The position numbers were made by a program, and so were the translations under genes. A stretch of DNA of 22,457 bases, taken from assembly GCA_016839995.1 (NCBI GenBank), contig JAEOTD010000121.1, forward strand, positions 1 through 22,457, read 5' to 3'. Position 1 is the stretch's first letter. The number at the start of each line of letters is the position of its first letter. Shown piece by piece: positions 14,529-22,139 of the stretch. Source of the DNA: Candidatus Hermodarchaeota archaeon. Its GTDB lineage: Archaea > Asgardarchaeota > Hermodarchaeia > Hermodarchaeales > Hermodarchaeaceae. Under the pieces are notes generated by a model. That model did not search any database. It saw only the letters and a program-made list of their open reading frames with translations, and was not told where the DNA came from.

Positions 14529-16382
14529 TTAGCGATATTGCCCTAAGCCAAGTTCGTCAAGTTTTGCTTTTGTAGGTACACCTTTTTTATCCCAACCCCG
14601 AAGTTTATAGTAATTTGAAAGCATTTCTTCAAATTGTACTTGACCAAGATTAAATCCCTTTGAAGGACCAGAAGGAATAGGCTCTTCAAGCACTCTCTTG
14701 GGAAGAGTATCATCCTTACGAGTAAATCCTTCTCGAAGATTGAAAAGCCGAATCAAATTCCAGATTCGCTCACCCACTTTCATGAACTCATCATTGGTCA
14801 TATCCCACCCGATTACAAGGGGAATCAATCGTACTAATCCTTCGGCCGTGGAAAACAGCTCAATGGTTCGGACAAATTCACAAGCACCCGTTGCATAAGT
14901 GGCAGAAAGGAAGTTCTGGTCGTTTATAACATACTCTGGTTTTCCTTCTATTGTATATCGTTGAAGAGGCTCACCCAATTTCGATGGTAGTCCTTCACAT
15001 TCTGCAGCAATAGGCCACCCACGTTGGTGGCATCCACCTCTATCCGCGGTTGCATATGCAAGGCTTTGCCCTGGTGAACCACGTGGAGACCACCCGGGCA
15101 TTTCTAGACCTTTTACCTCCATTGCAAAGGCTTCAGAACCTTTATTCCAAGCTTTGGCAACTTCCTTTACACCATCGGCTAGAATGTCTCCAATGCCTTC
15201 TCTGTGTGCAATCATTTTTGTTAGTTTAATTGCGACTTCGGGGTCGCCGAATTTAAGCTCTAAGCCATCTGTGTCCTTAGATGTGATTATTCCCTTCTGA
15301 TAGCATTCGATGGCGAATCCGATTGCATTCCCTGTTGATAAAGTATCTAGGCCTAATTTGTCACTTAGCTCGTTAAGGTATACGAGGGCGTCCAAGTCTC
15401 CGATTCCAAGATTAGATCCCATCATTGCTGCAGTTTCGTATTCAATCCCTTCAACAACGGATCCTTTGTATGGTCCCTTTTTAGCCTCGGCCATTTTTGA
15501 GCAGCGGATTGGGCAGGCAAAACAGGCGGTGTCTCGTGTCCAAACTTTTTCTCTTTGAGCTTCTCCGGACAGGTTTTCAGCATCCGCAAAAACTTCTTCA
15601 TAGAAATTATTTGTAGGAAATAAACCATGTAGGTTTGCATAGTTTACAGCGCTAGCAGTTGCAAATTGTGTAAAGGCTTGAGCGCCGGAATCAGTCATAT
15701 AGATCTTTGTAATTTCAGCGATGGCATCCATGTAACCTTTAGGATCGGCTAATTCCATTTTACCCGTTCCCTTGACAGCCACGGCTTTAAGATTCTTAGA
15801 TCCCATAACCGTGCCAGCTCCTCCCCTTGCAGCCTGTCGATATAAGTCGACGTTAACGTGTGCATATTTTACTAGATTGTCACCAGCAGGACCTATACAC
15901 GCAACTCGAATTCTGTCGTCACCTAAATCTTCTTTAATCTTCAGTTCTGTTTCATGAGTATCTTTGCCCCACAGGTGTTTTGCATCTCGAATCTCAATCT
16001 CATCATCATTAATCCAAAGATAAACGGGCTTAGCCGCTTTCCCTGTGACACTAAGATAGTCATAGCCAGCAAATTTTAATTCCGATCCAAATTGCCCACC
16101 TGCATAAGTATCATTAAACGTTCCAGTAAGTGGTGATTTCGTAACCACAATAAGACGATTGCAAGCAGGTGACGTACCTGTCAGAGGTCCATTCAGGAAT
16201 AGAATAATGTTCGAGGGACTCAGTGGATCTGTTCCTTGCTTCAAGTTCTCATAAAGAATTTTCGCGCCCAGACCTTTACCACCAATTAGTCCTCTCATTT
16301 CAGAGACGTTTAATCGACCTTTCTTGATTTTGTCTTTCGTTAAATCAATGTCAATAGTTCCACCAGCAAAACCGTTTGGCAA
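14529..16382 (-). CDS. Tungsten-type aldehyde ferredoxin oxidoreductase (AOR family)
   Basis: A protein of 617 residues from a TTG at 16382. The frame is open to an ATG at 16439, but that would overlap the ferredoxin gene and add 19 residues of unrelated basic sequence. GGAGGG with AAAGGA lies just ahead of the TTG, one base after the ferredoxin stop. With this start the cluster cysteines fall at C287, C290, C294 and C501, close to C288/C291/C295/C494 of Pyrococcus furiosus AOR. Other marks are the pterin-binding ARGGAGTVMGSKNLKA, EYETAAMMGSN and ATADRGGCHQRG. AOR enzymes oxidise aldehydes to acids, or run in reverse, with ferredoxin as partner. The subfamily (AOR, FOR, GOR, WOR or an aromatic type) is not decided. 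Confidence 0.92.
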   Translation of the reverse strand: MPNGFAGGTIDIDLTKDKIKKGRLNVSEMRGLIGGKGLGAKILYENLKQGTDPLSPSNIILFLNGPLTGTSPACNRLIVVTKSPLTGTFNDTYAGGQFGSELKFAGYDYLSVTGKAAKPVYLWINDDEIEIRDAKHLWGKDTHETELKIKEDLGDDRIRVACIGPAGDNLVKYAHVNVDLYRQAARGGAGTVMGSKNLKAVAVKGTGKMELADPKGYMDAIAEITKIYMTDSGAQAFTQFATASAVNYANLHGLFPTNNFYEEVFADAENLSGEAQREKVWTRDTACFACPIRCSKMAEAKKGPYKGSVVEGIEYETAAMMGSNLGIGDLDALVYLNELSDKLGLDTLSTGNAIGFAIECYQKGIITSKDTDGLELKFGDPEVAIKLTKMIAHREGIGDILADGVKEVAKAWNKGSEAFAMEVKGLEMPGWSPRGSPGQSLAYATADRGGCHQRGWPIAAECEGLPSKLGEPLQRYTIEGKPEYVINDQNFLSATYATGACEFVRTIELFSTAEGLVRLIPLVIGWDMTNDEFMKVGERIWNLIRLFNLREGFTRKDDTLPKRVLEEPIPSGPSKGFNLGQVQFEEMLSNYYKLRGWDKKGVPTKAKLDELGLGQYR

Positions 16383-16383
16383 G

Positions 16384-16809
16384 CTATCCTTTCCCTCCTT
16401 TTTGATTTGAAGCCGTGGCTTCAAGGGAGATCGCTTCATCGGGGCAGTATTTGATACAAGTCGGATTCCCCTGACACAAATCGCATTTCACAGCTAAATT
16501 ACTCTTCTTGTCCAAAAACATGGCTTCATAGGGACATGCGTCAACACACTCGCCACAACCAGTGCACAGATCTTGATTCACTAAAACAATTCCATTCGCA
16601 AGTTCTAGAGCGTTCACAGAACATGCTGGAACACAGGGAGGATCAACGCACTGATGGCAAACAAGCGCTGTAAATACTCGCGGATACGACTCCATTATTC
16701 GAATTCCAGATCGTTCAGGCCACACTGCATCGGTATGTTCAATTGAACAGACAACCTCACATGTCCGACAACCCGTACATTTCTCGAGATCTACAGAAAT
16801 AGCTTTCAT
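16384..16809 (-). CDS. Four-cluster ferredoxin-like subunit for the AOR
   Basis: A protein of 141 residues with sixteen cysteines: C11/14/17/21, C51/54/59/63, C82/85/88/92 and C109/112/118/122, enough for four [4Fe-4S] clusters. It is a short relative of the DmsB/HycB-type electron-transfer subunits. It is the first gene of an operon in which the AOR follows after a single base, so it most likely is the electron-carrying subunit of that enzyme. A TATA-like CTTAAAAAATTA box (16838-16849, read on the minus strand as TTTTTTAAG) lies about 30-40 bases ahead of the ATG, giving a leader of under 15 bases. No signal peptide is present. Confidence 0.9.
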   Translation of the reverse strand: MKAISVDLEKCTGCRTCEVVCSIEHTDAVWPERSGIRIMESYPRVFTALVCHQCVDPPCVPACSVNALELANGIVLVNQDLCTGCGECVDACPYEAMFLDKKSNLAVKCDLCQGNPTCIKYCPDEAISLEATASNQKGGKG

Positions 16810-16877
16810 AACATTATCGCATTGATGTATATCTAACCTTAAAAAATTATTGAAAAAAAAGTTCCAAAGGCACGAAA

Positions 16878-16915
16878 TTTTATATCGAAGTTAAAAGCCT
16901 TTTATGATTTGGTGA
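16878..16915 (+). promoter_or_regulatory. TATA box and Shine-Dalgarno of the isomerase-fold gene
   Basis: TTTTATAT (16878-16885) predicts transcription from about 16908. GGTGA (16911-16915) stands 7 bases before the ATG at 16923. Confidence 0.45.
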
Positions 16916-16922
16916 ATCATCC

Positions 16923-18287
16923 ATGCAACTAAAGCCCAAAGTCGGATTTATGCCAATCTCACATAAGACCTTCTTATCTGAGGCGTGTAAAAAACTCACG
17001 GACAAAGTGTTTGAAAACTTACAGAAATTAAATCTGGATCTCATTAGAACAGATTATGTTCTCGATGAGCCACAAGCGCGAGAAGTTGCTCAGAAACTTC
17101 TTAGCCAAGATGATGTGGATATGATCATTTATTATACGGCTTCGTGGATGGAGGCACCTGTTGTCGTTCGGGCGATAAATGAATCACACCTTCCTGCTGT
17201 GGTGTGGGGTGTTCCAGACGCAATAACGCTTTCCTTAGTTGGGGCTCACGAAGTTGCTGAGAGTCTGGACGAGATGGGAATTAAATTCTTGTTTGTATTT
17301 GGACAACCTGACAGTAAAAAATGGCTTAGAAGAATTGAAGTCCGTGCAAGAGCCGCAGCAATGCTAAAGGAGCTAAAACGAGCCCGTGTGGGCATAATCG
17401 GGGGCAGCCCCACTATGGGAATGTACTCAGCCACCTATGATCACATTGCAGTCCGGCAGATCATTGGACCAGAAGTATTCCACATCGACACCTCTACTTT
17501 GATTGGTGAGGCGGATAAGATAACTGACGAAGAAGCAGAAAAAGCGATGAAGAAGATAGTGGAATCAGCAACAAAAATACATGTCGCGAAAAAAACCCTG
17601 TTTAAATCGTTTAAACTCGCGTTAGCTCTTCAGAAACTAATTAAAAAATACGACCTTAATGCAGTATCAGTCAAATGCCATCCTGAACTTTCACAATTCT
17701 ACGGCTCTTCTGCTTGTGTAGCTAATTCTCTCGCTATTGACCTTGGCATTCCGGTTTCCTGTGAAGGTGATGTGAATAATGCCCTTTCAATGTTTATCTT
17801 ACAGAGACTTACAGGAAATCCAGCATTTTTCCACGAATATACCACGCTAGATGAAAAACAAAACACTGCATTAGTAAATCATTGTGGTGCAGCTGCCACA
17901 CAGTTAGCCCCGAGTTTACAAGATATTGGCTTAACGACTTTTCCTGAAGGAGTAGCAATTGAAGAAGAAGGAGGCGTCACTGGGACAATTTTGGATTTCT
18001 GGGTAAAACCCGGGAAGGTCACAATAGCACGACTTGGTGGTAGAAATAATACCTATAGAATGCACATCGCTCCAGCCGAACTCCTAATACCCACCGAAAA
18101 GCAGAAAAAAGCTGACAAACCACTCGGATATGAAGGAGTGGCTAGAGGTCTTATCAAAGTGAAAAATATCGAGCGATTCATGAATGACACCATTGCTCAT
18201 CACCAAGCAATGGCGCATGGTGATGTCAGAGAAGAGCTTTATGAATTATGCAGTATGCTCGGAATTCCAACAATTATCACTGAATGA
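16923..18287 (+). CDS. L-fucose/L-arabinose isomerase-fold protein
   Basis: A protein of 454 residues with the L-fucose isomerase-like fold. It has an N-terminal alpha/beta part (VGFMPISHKTF at 7-17, DMIIYYTASWMEAPVVVRAI at 66-85), a GIIGGSPTMGMY turn at 158-168, and the C-terminal active-site part with VKCHPELSQFYG (250-261), SCEGDVNNAL (279-288) and AHHQAMAHGD (425-434). Metal ligands would be among E255/E281, D283 and H427/H432. Family enzymes need Mn2+ and interconvert ketoses and aldoses; at 454 residues it is shorter than typical FucI (about 590) and AraA (about 500). Many archaeal members of this superfamily have no known substrate, so an aldose-ketose role is plausible, not proven. 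It is divergent from the ferredoxin-AOR operon. Confidence 0.82.
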   Translation: MQLKPKVGFMPISHKTFLSEACKKLTDKVFENLQKLNLDLIRTDYVLDEPQAREVAQKLLSQDDVDMIIYYTASWMEAPVVVRAINESHLPAVVWGVPDAITLSLVGAHEVAESLDEMGIKFLFVFGQPDSKKWLRRIEVRARAAAMLKELKRARVGIIGGSPTMGMYSATYDHIAVRQIIGPEVFHIDTSTLIGEADKITDEEAEKAMKKIVESATKIHVAKKTLFKSFKLALALQKLIKKYDLNAVSVKCHPELSQFYGSSACVANSLAIDLGIPVSCEGDVNNALSMFILQRLTGNPAFFHEYTTLDEKQNTALVNHCGAAATQLAPSLQDIGLTTFPEGVAIEEEGGVTGTILDFWVKPGKVTIARLGGRNNTYRMHIAPAELLIPTEKQKKADKPLGYEGVARGLIKVKNIERFMNDTIAHHQAMAHGDVREELYELCSMLGIPTIITE

Positions 18288-18308
18288 CCCTTAAAAACCC
18301 ACGTAAGC

Positions 18309-18320
18309 TATATATAATAC
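18309..18320 (+). promoter_or_regulatory. Putative TATA box of the permease gene
   Basis: TATATATAATAC predicts transcription from about 18338-18343, which leaves a leader of about 80 bases, long for this window. Confidence 0.4.
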
Positions 18321-18345
18321 ATACAGACGAATTTCCTTTTCGCGT

Positions 18346-18378
18346 GCTTATCCGATTATTCAATCGGATAAGAAGCAT
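18346..18378 (+). promoter_or_regulatory. Strong hairpin in the permease leader
   Basis: CTTATCCGATT (18347-18357) and AATCGGATAAG (18362-18372) form a perfect 11-bp stem with a 4-base loop. An alternative register extends the stem to 13 bp with GC pairs at the base and a 3-base AAG bulge. It lies a few bases after the predicted transcription start and about 48 bases before the ATG. It can be a DNA operator for a dimeric regulator or an RNA leader structure. Confidence 0.5.
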
Positions 18379-18419
18379 CTGAAGTATTTCACTCTACAAT
18401 CAAAAGGATTGTTAGAAAA

Positions 18420-19976
18420 ATGAATAAAAGTGAAGAAGATCTTCTTTTCGTGCGACCGAGTTCAGGGCTTACGAAAGCGATTACAATGCGTACGGGATGG
18501 GCTGTAGCACTATCGGCAATTCTACTCCCTTATTTGTGGACGATGGTTCCTATCATGCCTAACATCTTTCCAGGAATTCATCTTGGATTAGCATTTCTTA
18601 TCGGTGGTGTTTTCAGTGTTACAGAAGCAGCGGCTTCGGCATTATTACTTATTGCAATGCCGCGGTCGGGTGGCATGTACGTGACCGTTGGAAGGACACT
18701 AGGTCCAGTATTTGGTGTAATGGAGCTTTGGAGAAGCTCACTAAACACCGCTATGTTACTTGGTCTTAGTAGCTTTCTCATGGTCCAATCAATTGGACAG
18801 GCATTTACAACAATAGGAACAATGACGGTTAATGCCAGTCTTGTATCTATAGGGGCGCTAATGGCAACAGTACCTGTCGCAGCTGGTACAGCAGTCGCAG
18901 TCATGGTAGGCCTTGGTTTGTTGCATTATTTTGGTCCAGGATTAGACGCCAAAATTATGACAGTGTTTCAATTCATCGTCATCGCGTGTATGATCTCCTG
19001 CGTAGTATTATTTGCTACGACTCCAACGACCCTCGTTCAAGGGCGATGGGATTCAGTTTGGGGTGCAGGTTCATACGCAAACATTCAAACGGCGGCTACA
19101 ACAGCAGGTTATACTCCTCCACCATTTGATTTGAGCCAAACCTTCCTTGGTCTGGCTTGGGCGTCCATGATGGCTCCCTACTGTCTGATAGTGTATGCTG
19201 GTGAAGTCTCAGAACCACCGAAAACAACCCTTTGGGGTACAATGATTGCAGGTATTGCCTTCCCAATACTCTGGGGCTCTGTAGCCTTTACAATGCAAAG
19301 TACGTACGGTGTTTTCTTAGGGCAATTCACTGCGGCAGAATGGAGCGGTTATGCTGTTCCATTTTCATCCAATGTCGCTCTCTTCGCAGCCAGCCTTACA
19401 AATAATCCAGGTTTAGCAGCTTTCGTCATCCTAGCACCTGCATTTGCAGTAATAGGGTCAATACCCGGTCTTGGATATGGTTGGATTTCGCGAACAATGT
19501 ACGCAGCTTCAATGGACAGATTCATGCCCGAACATTTCTCTAGAACGAACAAGTATGGTGCACCCACCTATTCAATCGCCTTTGCCATGATTATATCACT
19601 GGCAGGCATCTTCCTAAGTGCCACAGGCTCTTGGTTGGTAGTAGGTGTAAGCTATATTGCCACATGGTTCATGGTTCGTTGGTGGTGGAATCTAGCGGAA
19701 ATAATGCTTCCATTCTCCAAGAAAGAGATATACAATGCTAGTTCAGTGAGACCAGCACTTCTGGGAATACCTCTCATATCTATAGTGGGTCTAATTACGG
19801 GCGCCTACATGATGTACCTCTTATGGGCGTGGGCGGCAACACTTGATCCATTATCGATGGTTCTCAACGCATCAGTATACGTCATAGGCTTAATGTGGTT
19901 CATAGGGTACTCTGTTTACCATAAGAGAAAGGGTATCGATGCCAACAAAATCTTCGCAGAGCTGCCACCAGAATAG
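18420..19976 (+). CDS. APC-superfamily amino acid/amine permease
   Basis: An integral membrane protein of 518 residues with about twelve hydrophobic helices, the first at about 26-48. Marks of the APC (LeuT-fold) family are MPRSGGMYVTVGRTLGP at 80-96 (TM2-3 P-x-x-G-G-x-Y motif) and the cytoplasmic loop SRTMYAASMDRFMPEHFSRTNKYGAPTYS (357-385), a known APC signature. Extracellular loops at about 208-238 and 298-315 are long for the family. It probably imports an amino acid or amine by proton or sodium symport. Substrate is unknown; the neighbouring peptidase and cyclodeaminase-type genes suggest amino-acid use. A T-rich stretch follows the gene. Confidence 0.88.
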   Translation: MNKSEEDLLFVRPSSGLTKAITMRTGWAVALSAILLPYLWTMVPIMPNIFPGIHLGLAFLIGGVFSVTEAAASALLLIAMPRSGGMYVTVGRTLGPVFGVMELWRSSLNTAMLLGLSSFLMVQSIGQAFTTIGTMTVNASLVSIGALMATVPVAAGTAVAVMVGLGLLHYFGPGLDAKIMTVFQFIVIACMISCVVLFATTPTTLVQGRWDSVWGAGSYANIQTAATTAGYTPPPFDLSQTFLGLAWASMMAPYCLIVYAGEVSEPPKTTLWGTMIAGIAFPILWGSVAFTMQSTYGVFLGQFTAAEWSGYAVPFSSNVALFAASLTNNPGLAAFVILAPAFAVIGSIPGLGYGWISRTMYAASMDRFMPEHFSRTNKYGAPTYSIAFAMIISLAGIFLSATGSWLVVGVSYIATWFMVRWWWNLAEIMLPFSKKEIYNASSVRPALLGIPLISIVGLITGAYMMYLLWAWAATLDPLSMVLNASVYVIGLMWFIGYSVYHKRKGIDANKIFAELPPE

Positions 19977-20001
19977 AGCTACTAAGAGCTTATATTTTGG
20001 T

Positions 20002-20030
20002 GGACTCTCCTCTTTTTTTTGATTTTTTCT
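20002..20030 (+). terminator. T-rich archaeal-type terminator after the permease
   Basis: Runs of eight T (20013-20020) and six T (20023-20028) lie about 35-50 bases after the permease stop. Archaeal RNA polymerase terminates at such T tracts without a stem. A weak AGAG/CTCT pairing upstream adds little. Confidence 0.5.
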
Positions 20031-20066
20031 ATGACGTGATGGTAAAAATTCTTGAAAGAAGCAATC

Positions 20067-20077
20067 AATATATTTAG
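20067..20077 (+). promoter_or_regulatory. Putative TATA box of the phosphoesterase operon
   Basis: AATATATTTAG lies about 50-60 bases before the ATG at 20128, predicting a start near 20098 and a leader of about 30 bases that includes GGACGGTG (20109-20116). Confidence 0.4.
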
Positions 20078-20127
20078 CTGAAGTAACATTGTGAAATTCT
20101 AGATAATCGGACGGTGTACTAAACAAA

Positions 20128-21078
20128 ATGACACGAATATTATTTAGTTGCGATACCCATGGATCAGATCTGCTGTGGAATAAGAATCTCCGGGCAAGTA
20201 CTTTTCATAAAATTGATATTCTCATAGTGTCTGGAGACTTAACTGGAAAAGCCATAGCACCAATTGTTAAACAAAAGGCCGACGAATGGTATGTGTCATG
20301 GGGAAGAGAAAAAGGCACTCTTCATTCTGAAAAAGAATTAAAGGCTGCTATCAAGCGAATACGAGACCGCGGCTATTATCCTTATGAAACAACATGGGAC
20401 GAAATCAAGCAATTGAAGAAAGATCCTAAAGCGTTACCCGCATTATTCGATCAGATAATGCAGGATGATATTAGACGGTGGCTTGAAGTCGCAGAGAAGA
20501 AGCTGCCTAAAAACATTAAAGCCATTATCGTTCCAGGGAATGATGACGCATTTGAAATCGATGACATCATTAGTCAAAATGACCGATTTATTTTCCCACT
20601 TAACAAAGTGGTTCAACTAGATGATAGGCATGAGATGATAAGTTGTGAATGGGTCAACTCAACTCCTTGGGACACCCCCCGCGAATGTCCGGATAAGGAA
20701 CTTAATGCGAAAATAGAAAAAGAGTTTAAACGGCTAGACAACTATGAAAATTTAGTTTGTAATTTTCATGCCCCACCCTATGGAACTCCACTTGATTTAG
20801 CTCCGAAATTAGATAAAGAGCTCAAGCCGAAACAAAGCTGGGGACAAATTGTCATGGAAAATGTTGGGAGCAAGGCCGTAAGAGACGCTATTGAAAACTA
20901 CAAGCCTTTGCTCAGTTTACATGGTCATATTCATGAAAGTAATGGGTTTGTTAGGATGGGTAGAACTTTGGTTTTGAATCCAGGTTCAGAATATACTCAT
21001 GGTGTGCTAAGAGCCTATGTTGTTGATTTACCTTCATCCCCGTCAGACGAAATCAAGTTCTATTACGTGAATAACTAG
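20128..21078 (+). CDS. Calcineurin-like metallophosphoesterase with an inserted helical segment
   Basis: A protein of 316 residues. The five metal-site motifs are present: D9 and H11 (CDTHG), D37 (SGDLTG), N138 in PGNDD, H214 (NFHAPP), and H267/H269 (HGHIHE). Two features are unusual. The fourth block is GNDD where GNH(D/E) is typical, so the catalytic His is Asp139. And 100 residues separate GD from GN, about 65 more than in simple members; the insert is charged and helical (about 45-120, with W/Y-rich spots). The substrate could be a nucleotide, cyclic nucleotide or phosphomonoester and is not predictable. Mer-like flavoprotein follows after 18 bases, probably as one operon. Confidence 0.85.
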   Translation: MTRILFSCDTHGSDLLWNKNLRASTFHKIDILIVSGDLTGKAIAPIVKQKADEWYVSWGREKGTLHSEKELKAAIKRIRDRGYYPYETTWDEIKQLKKDPKALPALFDQIMQDDIRRWLEVAEKKLPKNIKAIIVPGNDDAFEIDDIISQNDRFIFPLNKVVQLDDRHEMISCEWVNSTPWDTPRECPDKELNAKIEKEFKRLDNYENLVCNFHAPPYGTPLDLAPKLDKELKPKQSWGQIVMENVGSKAVRDAIENYKPLLSLHGHIHESNGFVRMGRTLVLNPGSEYTHGVLRAYVVDLPSSPSDEIKFYYVNN

Positions 21079-21096
21079 AACCACGGATCATCATCT

Positions 21097-22098
21097 ATGG
21101 AGCAGAGTAAAATGAAGCGTTTAGGACTAGGATTTAGTGGGTCTCCTTTTTCAGTGAAAGAAACTGTTGAACATGTTCAGTTCGCCGAGCAAATGAACTT
21201 TGATTCGGTGTGGATAGCTGAAGATTACTATTTGAGAGACGCCGTCTCATATATTGCAGCTTATGCAGTTGTTACTGAGAAAATCAAACTAGGTTTAGGT
21301 GTTATCAACCCTTACACGAGAATCCTAACGCTCATTTCCATGACAGCAGCCACCATCGATGAACTCTCTGGTGGCAGGTTTATACTGGGTATGGGTACCG
21401 GTGTCCGCTTCACGGAGGATATGGGAGTTAAGATGGGAAAGCCGTTAGCCTCGATGCGGGAAACGGCTGAAATTTTACGAAGACTTCTTCGAAGAGAAAA
21501 AGTTACTTTTCAAGGAAAGACGTTCCACTTAAAAAATGTCAAATTAGGATTTACTCCAATTCGAGAGCAAATTCCGCTATATCTCGCGGCTATTGGTCCA
21601 AAAATGTTGGAACTTTCAGGAGAGCTCTATGATGGTGTACTTCTAACAGCCGCCTCGTCTCCAGAATACGTTAAATACGCAGTAAGCCACATCTCAGACG
21701 GAGCAAAAAGAGCGGGACGAACCCTTGAAGATATCGATATTGCCTCGTACATCATTTGTGCACTAACAGAACAAGATAAATCATTGGATAAATCGTTCAT
21801 TGAATCAATTGCTTTTAACGTCGCTACCGCGGATCTAGGGTATTTACGACTTTGTGGTATTGAAAAAGAAGGACAGGTCATCAAGCAAGCATGGCAACAA
21901 GGAGGAGTTGAAGCCGCAGCAGAGGTTGTACCTAGAAACGTAATTGACGCTCTCGCCATCCATGGCAGCCCAGAACAATGTATTAGGGGACTTCAAAAAT
22001 ATATTGATGCTGGAGTAAACCTGCCTATAATCATGGCTTTTGGATCTGCTACCGATGTTAGAAAAACAATAGAAGCCTTTGGAAAACATTACCTGTAA
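21097..22098 (+). CDS. Mer-like LLM-class oxidoreductase (F420-dependent family)
   Basis: A protein of 333 residues in the luciferase-like superfamily, close in pattern to methylene-tetrahydromethanopterin reductase (Mer). Marks are FDSVWIAEDYYLRDAVSYIA (35-54), then VTEKIKLGLGVINPYTR, TAATIDELSGGRFILGMGTG, and a late ALAIHGSPEQCIRGLQKYIDAGVN. The Mer reaction reduces methylene-H4MPT with F420H2, but no other C1-pathway gene is here, so a different F420 or FMN substrate is just as likely. The second ATG at 21112, with GGAG 9 bases ahead, gives a start MKRLGLGF that fits the family better than 21097. It differs clearly from the flavoprotein at 10610-11695. Confidence 0.86.
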   Translation: MEQSKMKRLGLGFSGSPFSVKETVEHVQFAEQMNFDSVWIAEDYYLRDAVSYIAAYAVVTEKIKLGLGVINPYTRILTLISMTAATIDELSGGRFILGMGTGVRFTEDMGVKMGKPLASMRETAEILRRLLRREKVTFQGKTFHLKNVKLGFTPIREQIPLYLAAIGPKMLELSGELYDGVLLTAASSPEYVKYAVSHISDGAKRAGRTLEDIDIASYIICALTEQDKSLDKSFIESIAFNVATADLGYLRLCGIEKEGQVIKQAWQQGGVEAAAEVVPRNVIDALAIHGSPEQCIRGLQKYIDAGVNLPIIMAFGSATDVRKTIEAFGKHYL

Positions 22099-22139
22099 AT
22101 TTATTTCGTGAATGAAAATATGTCGTGGGGTGTTACTGA

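Noticed and set aside
18578..18904. Minus-strand frame of 108 codons inside the permease
   Set aside because: Shadow of a membrane-protein gene; the codon pattern of the permease frame explains the lack of stops.
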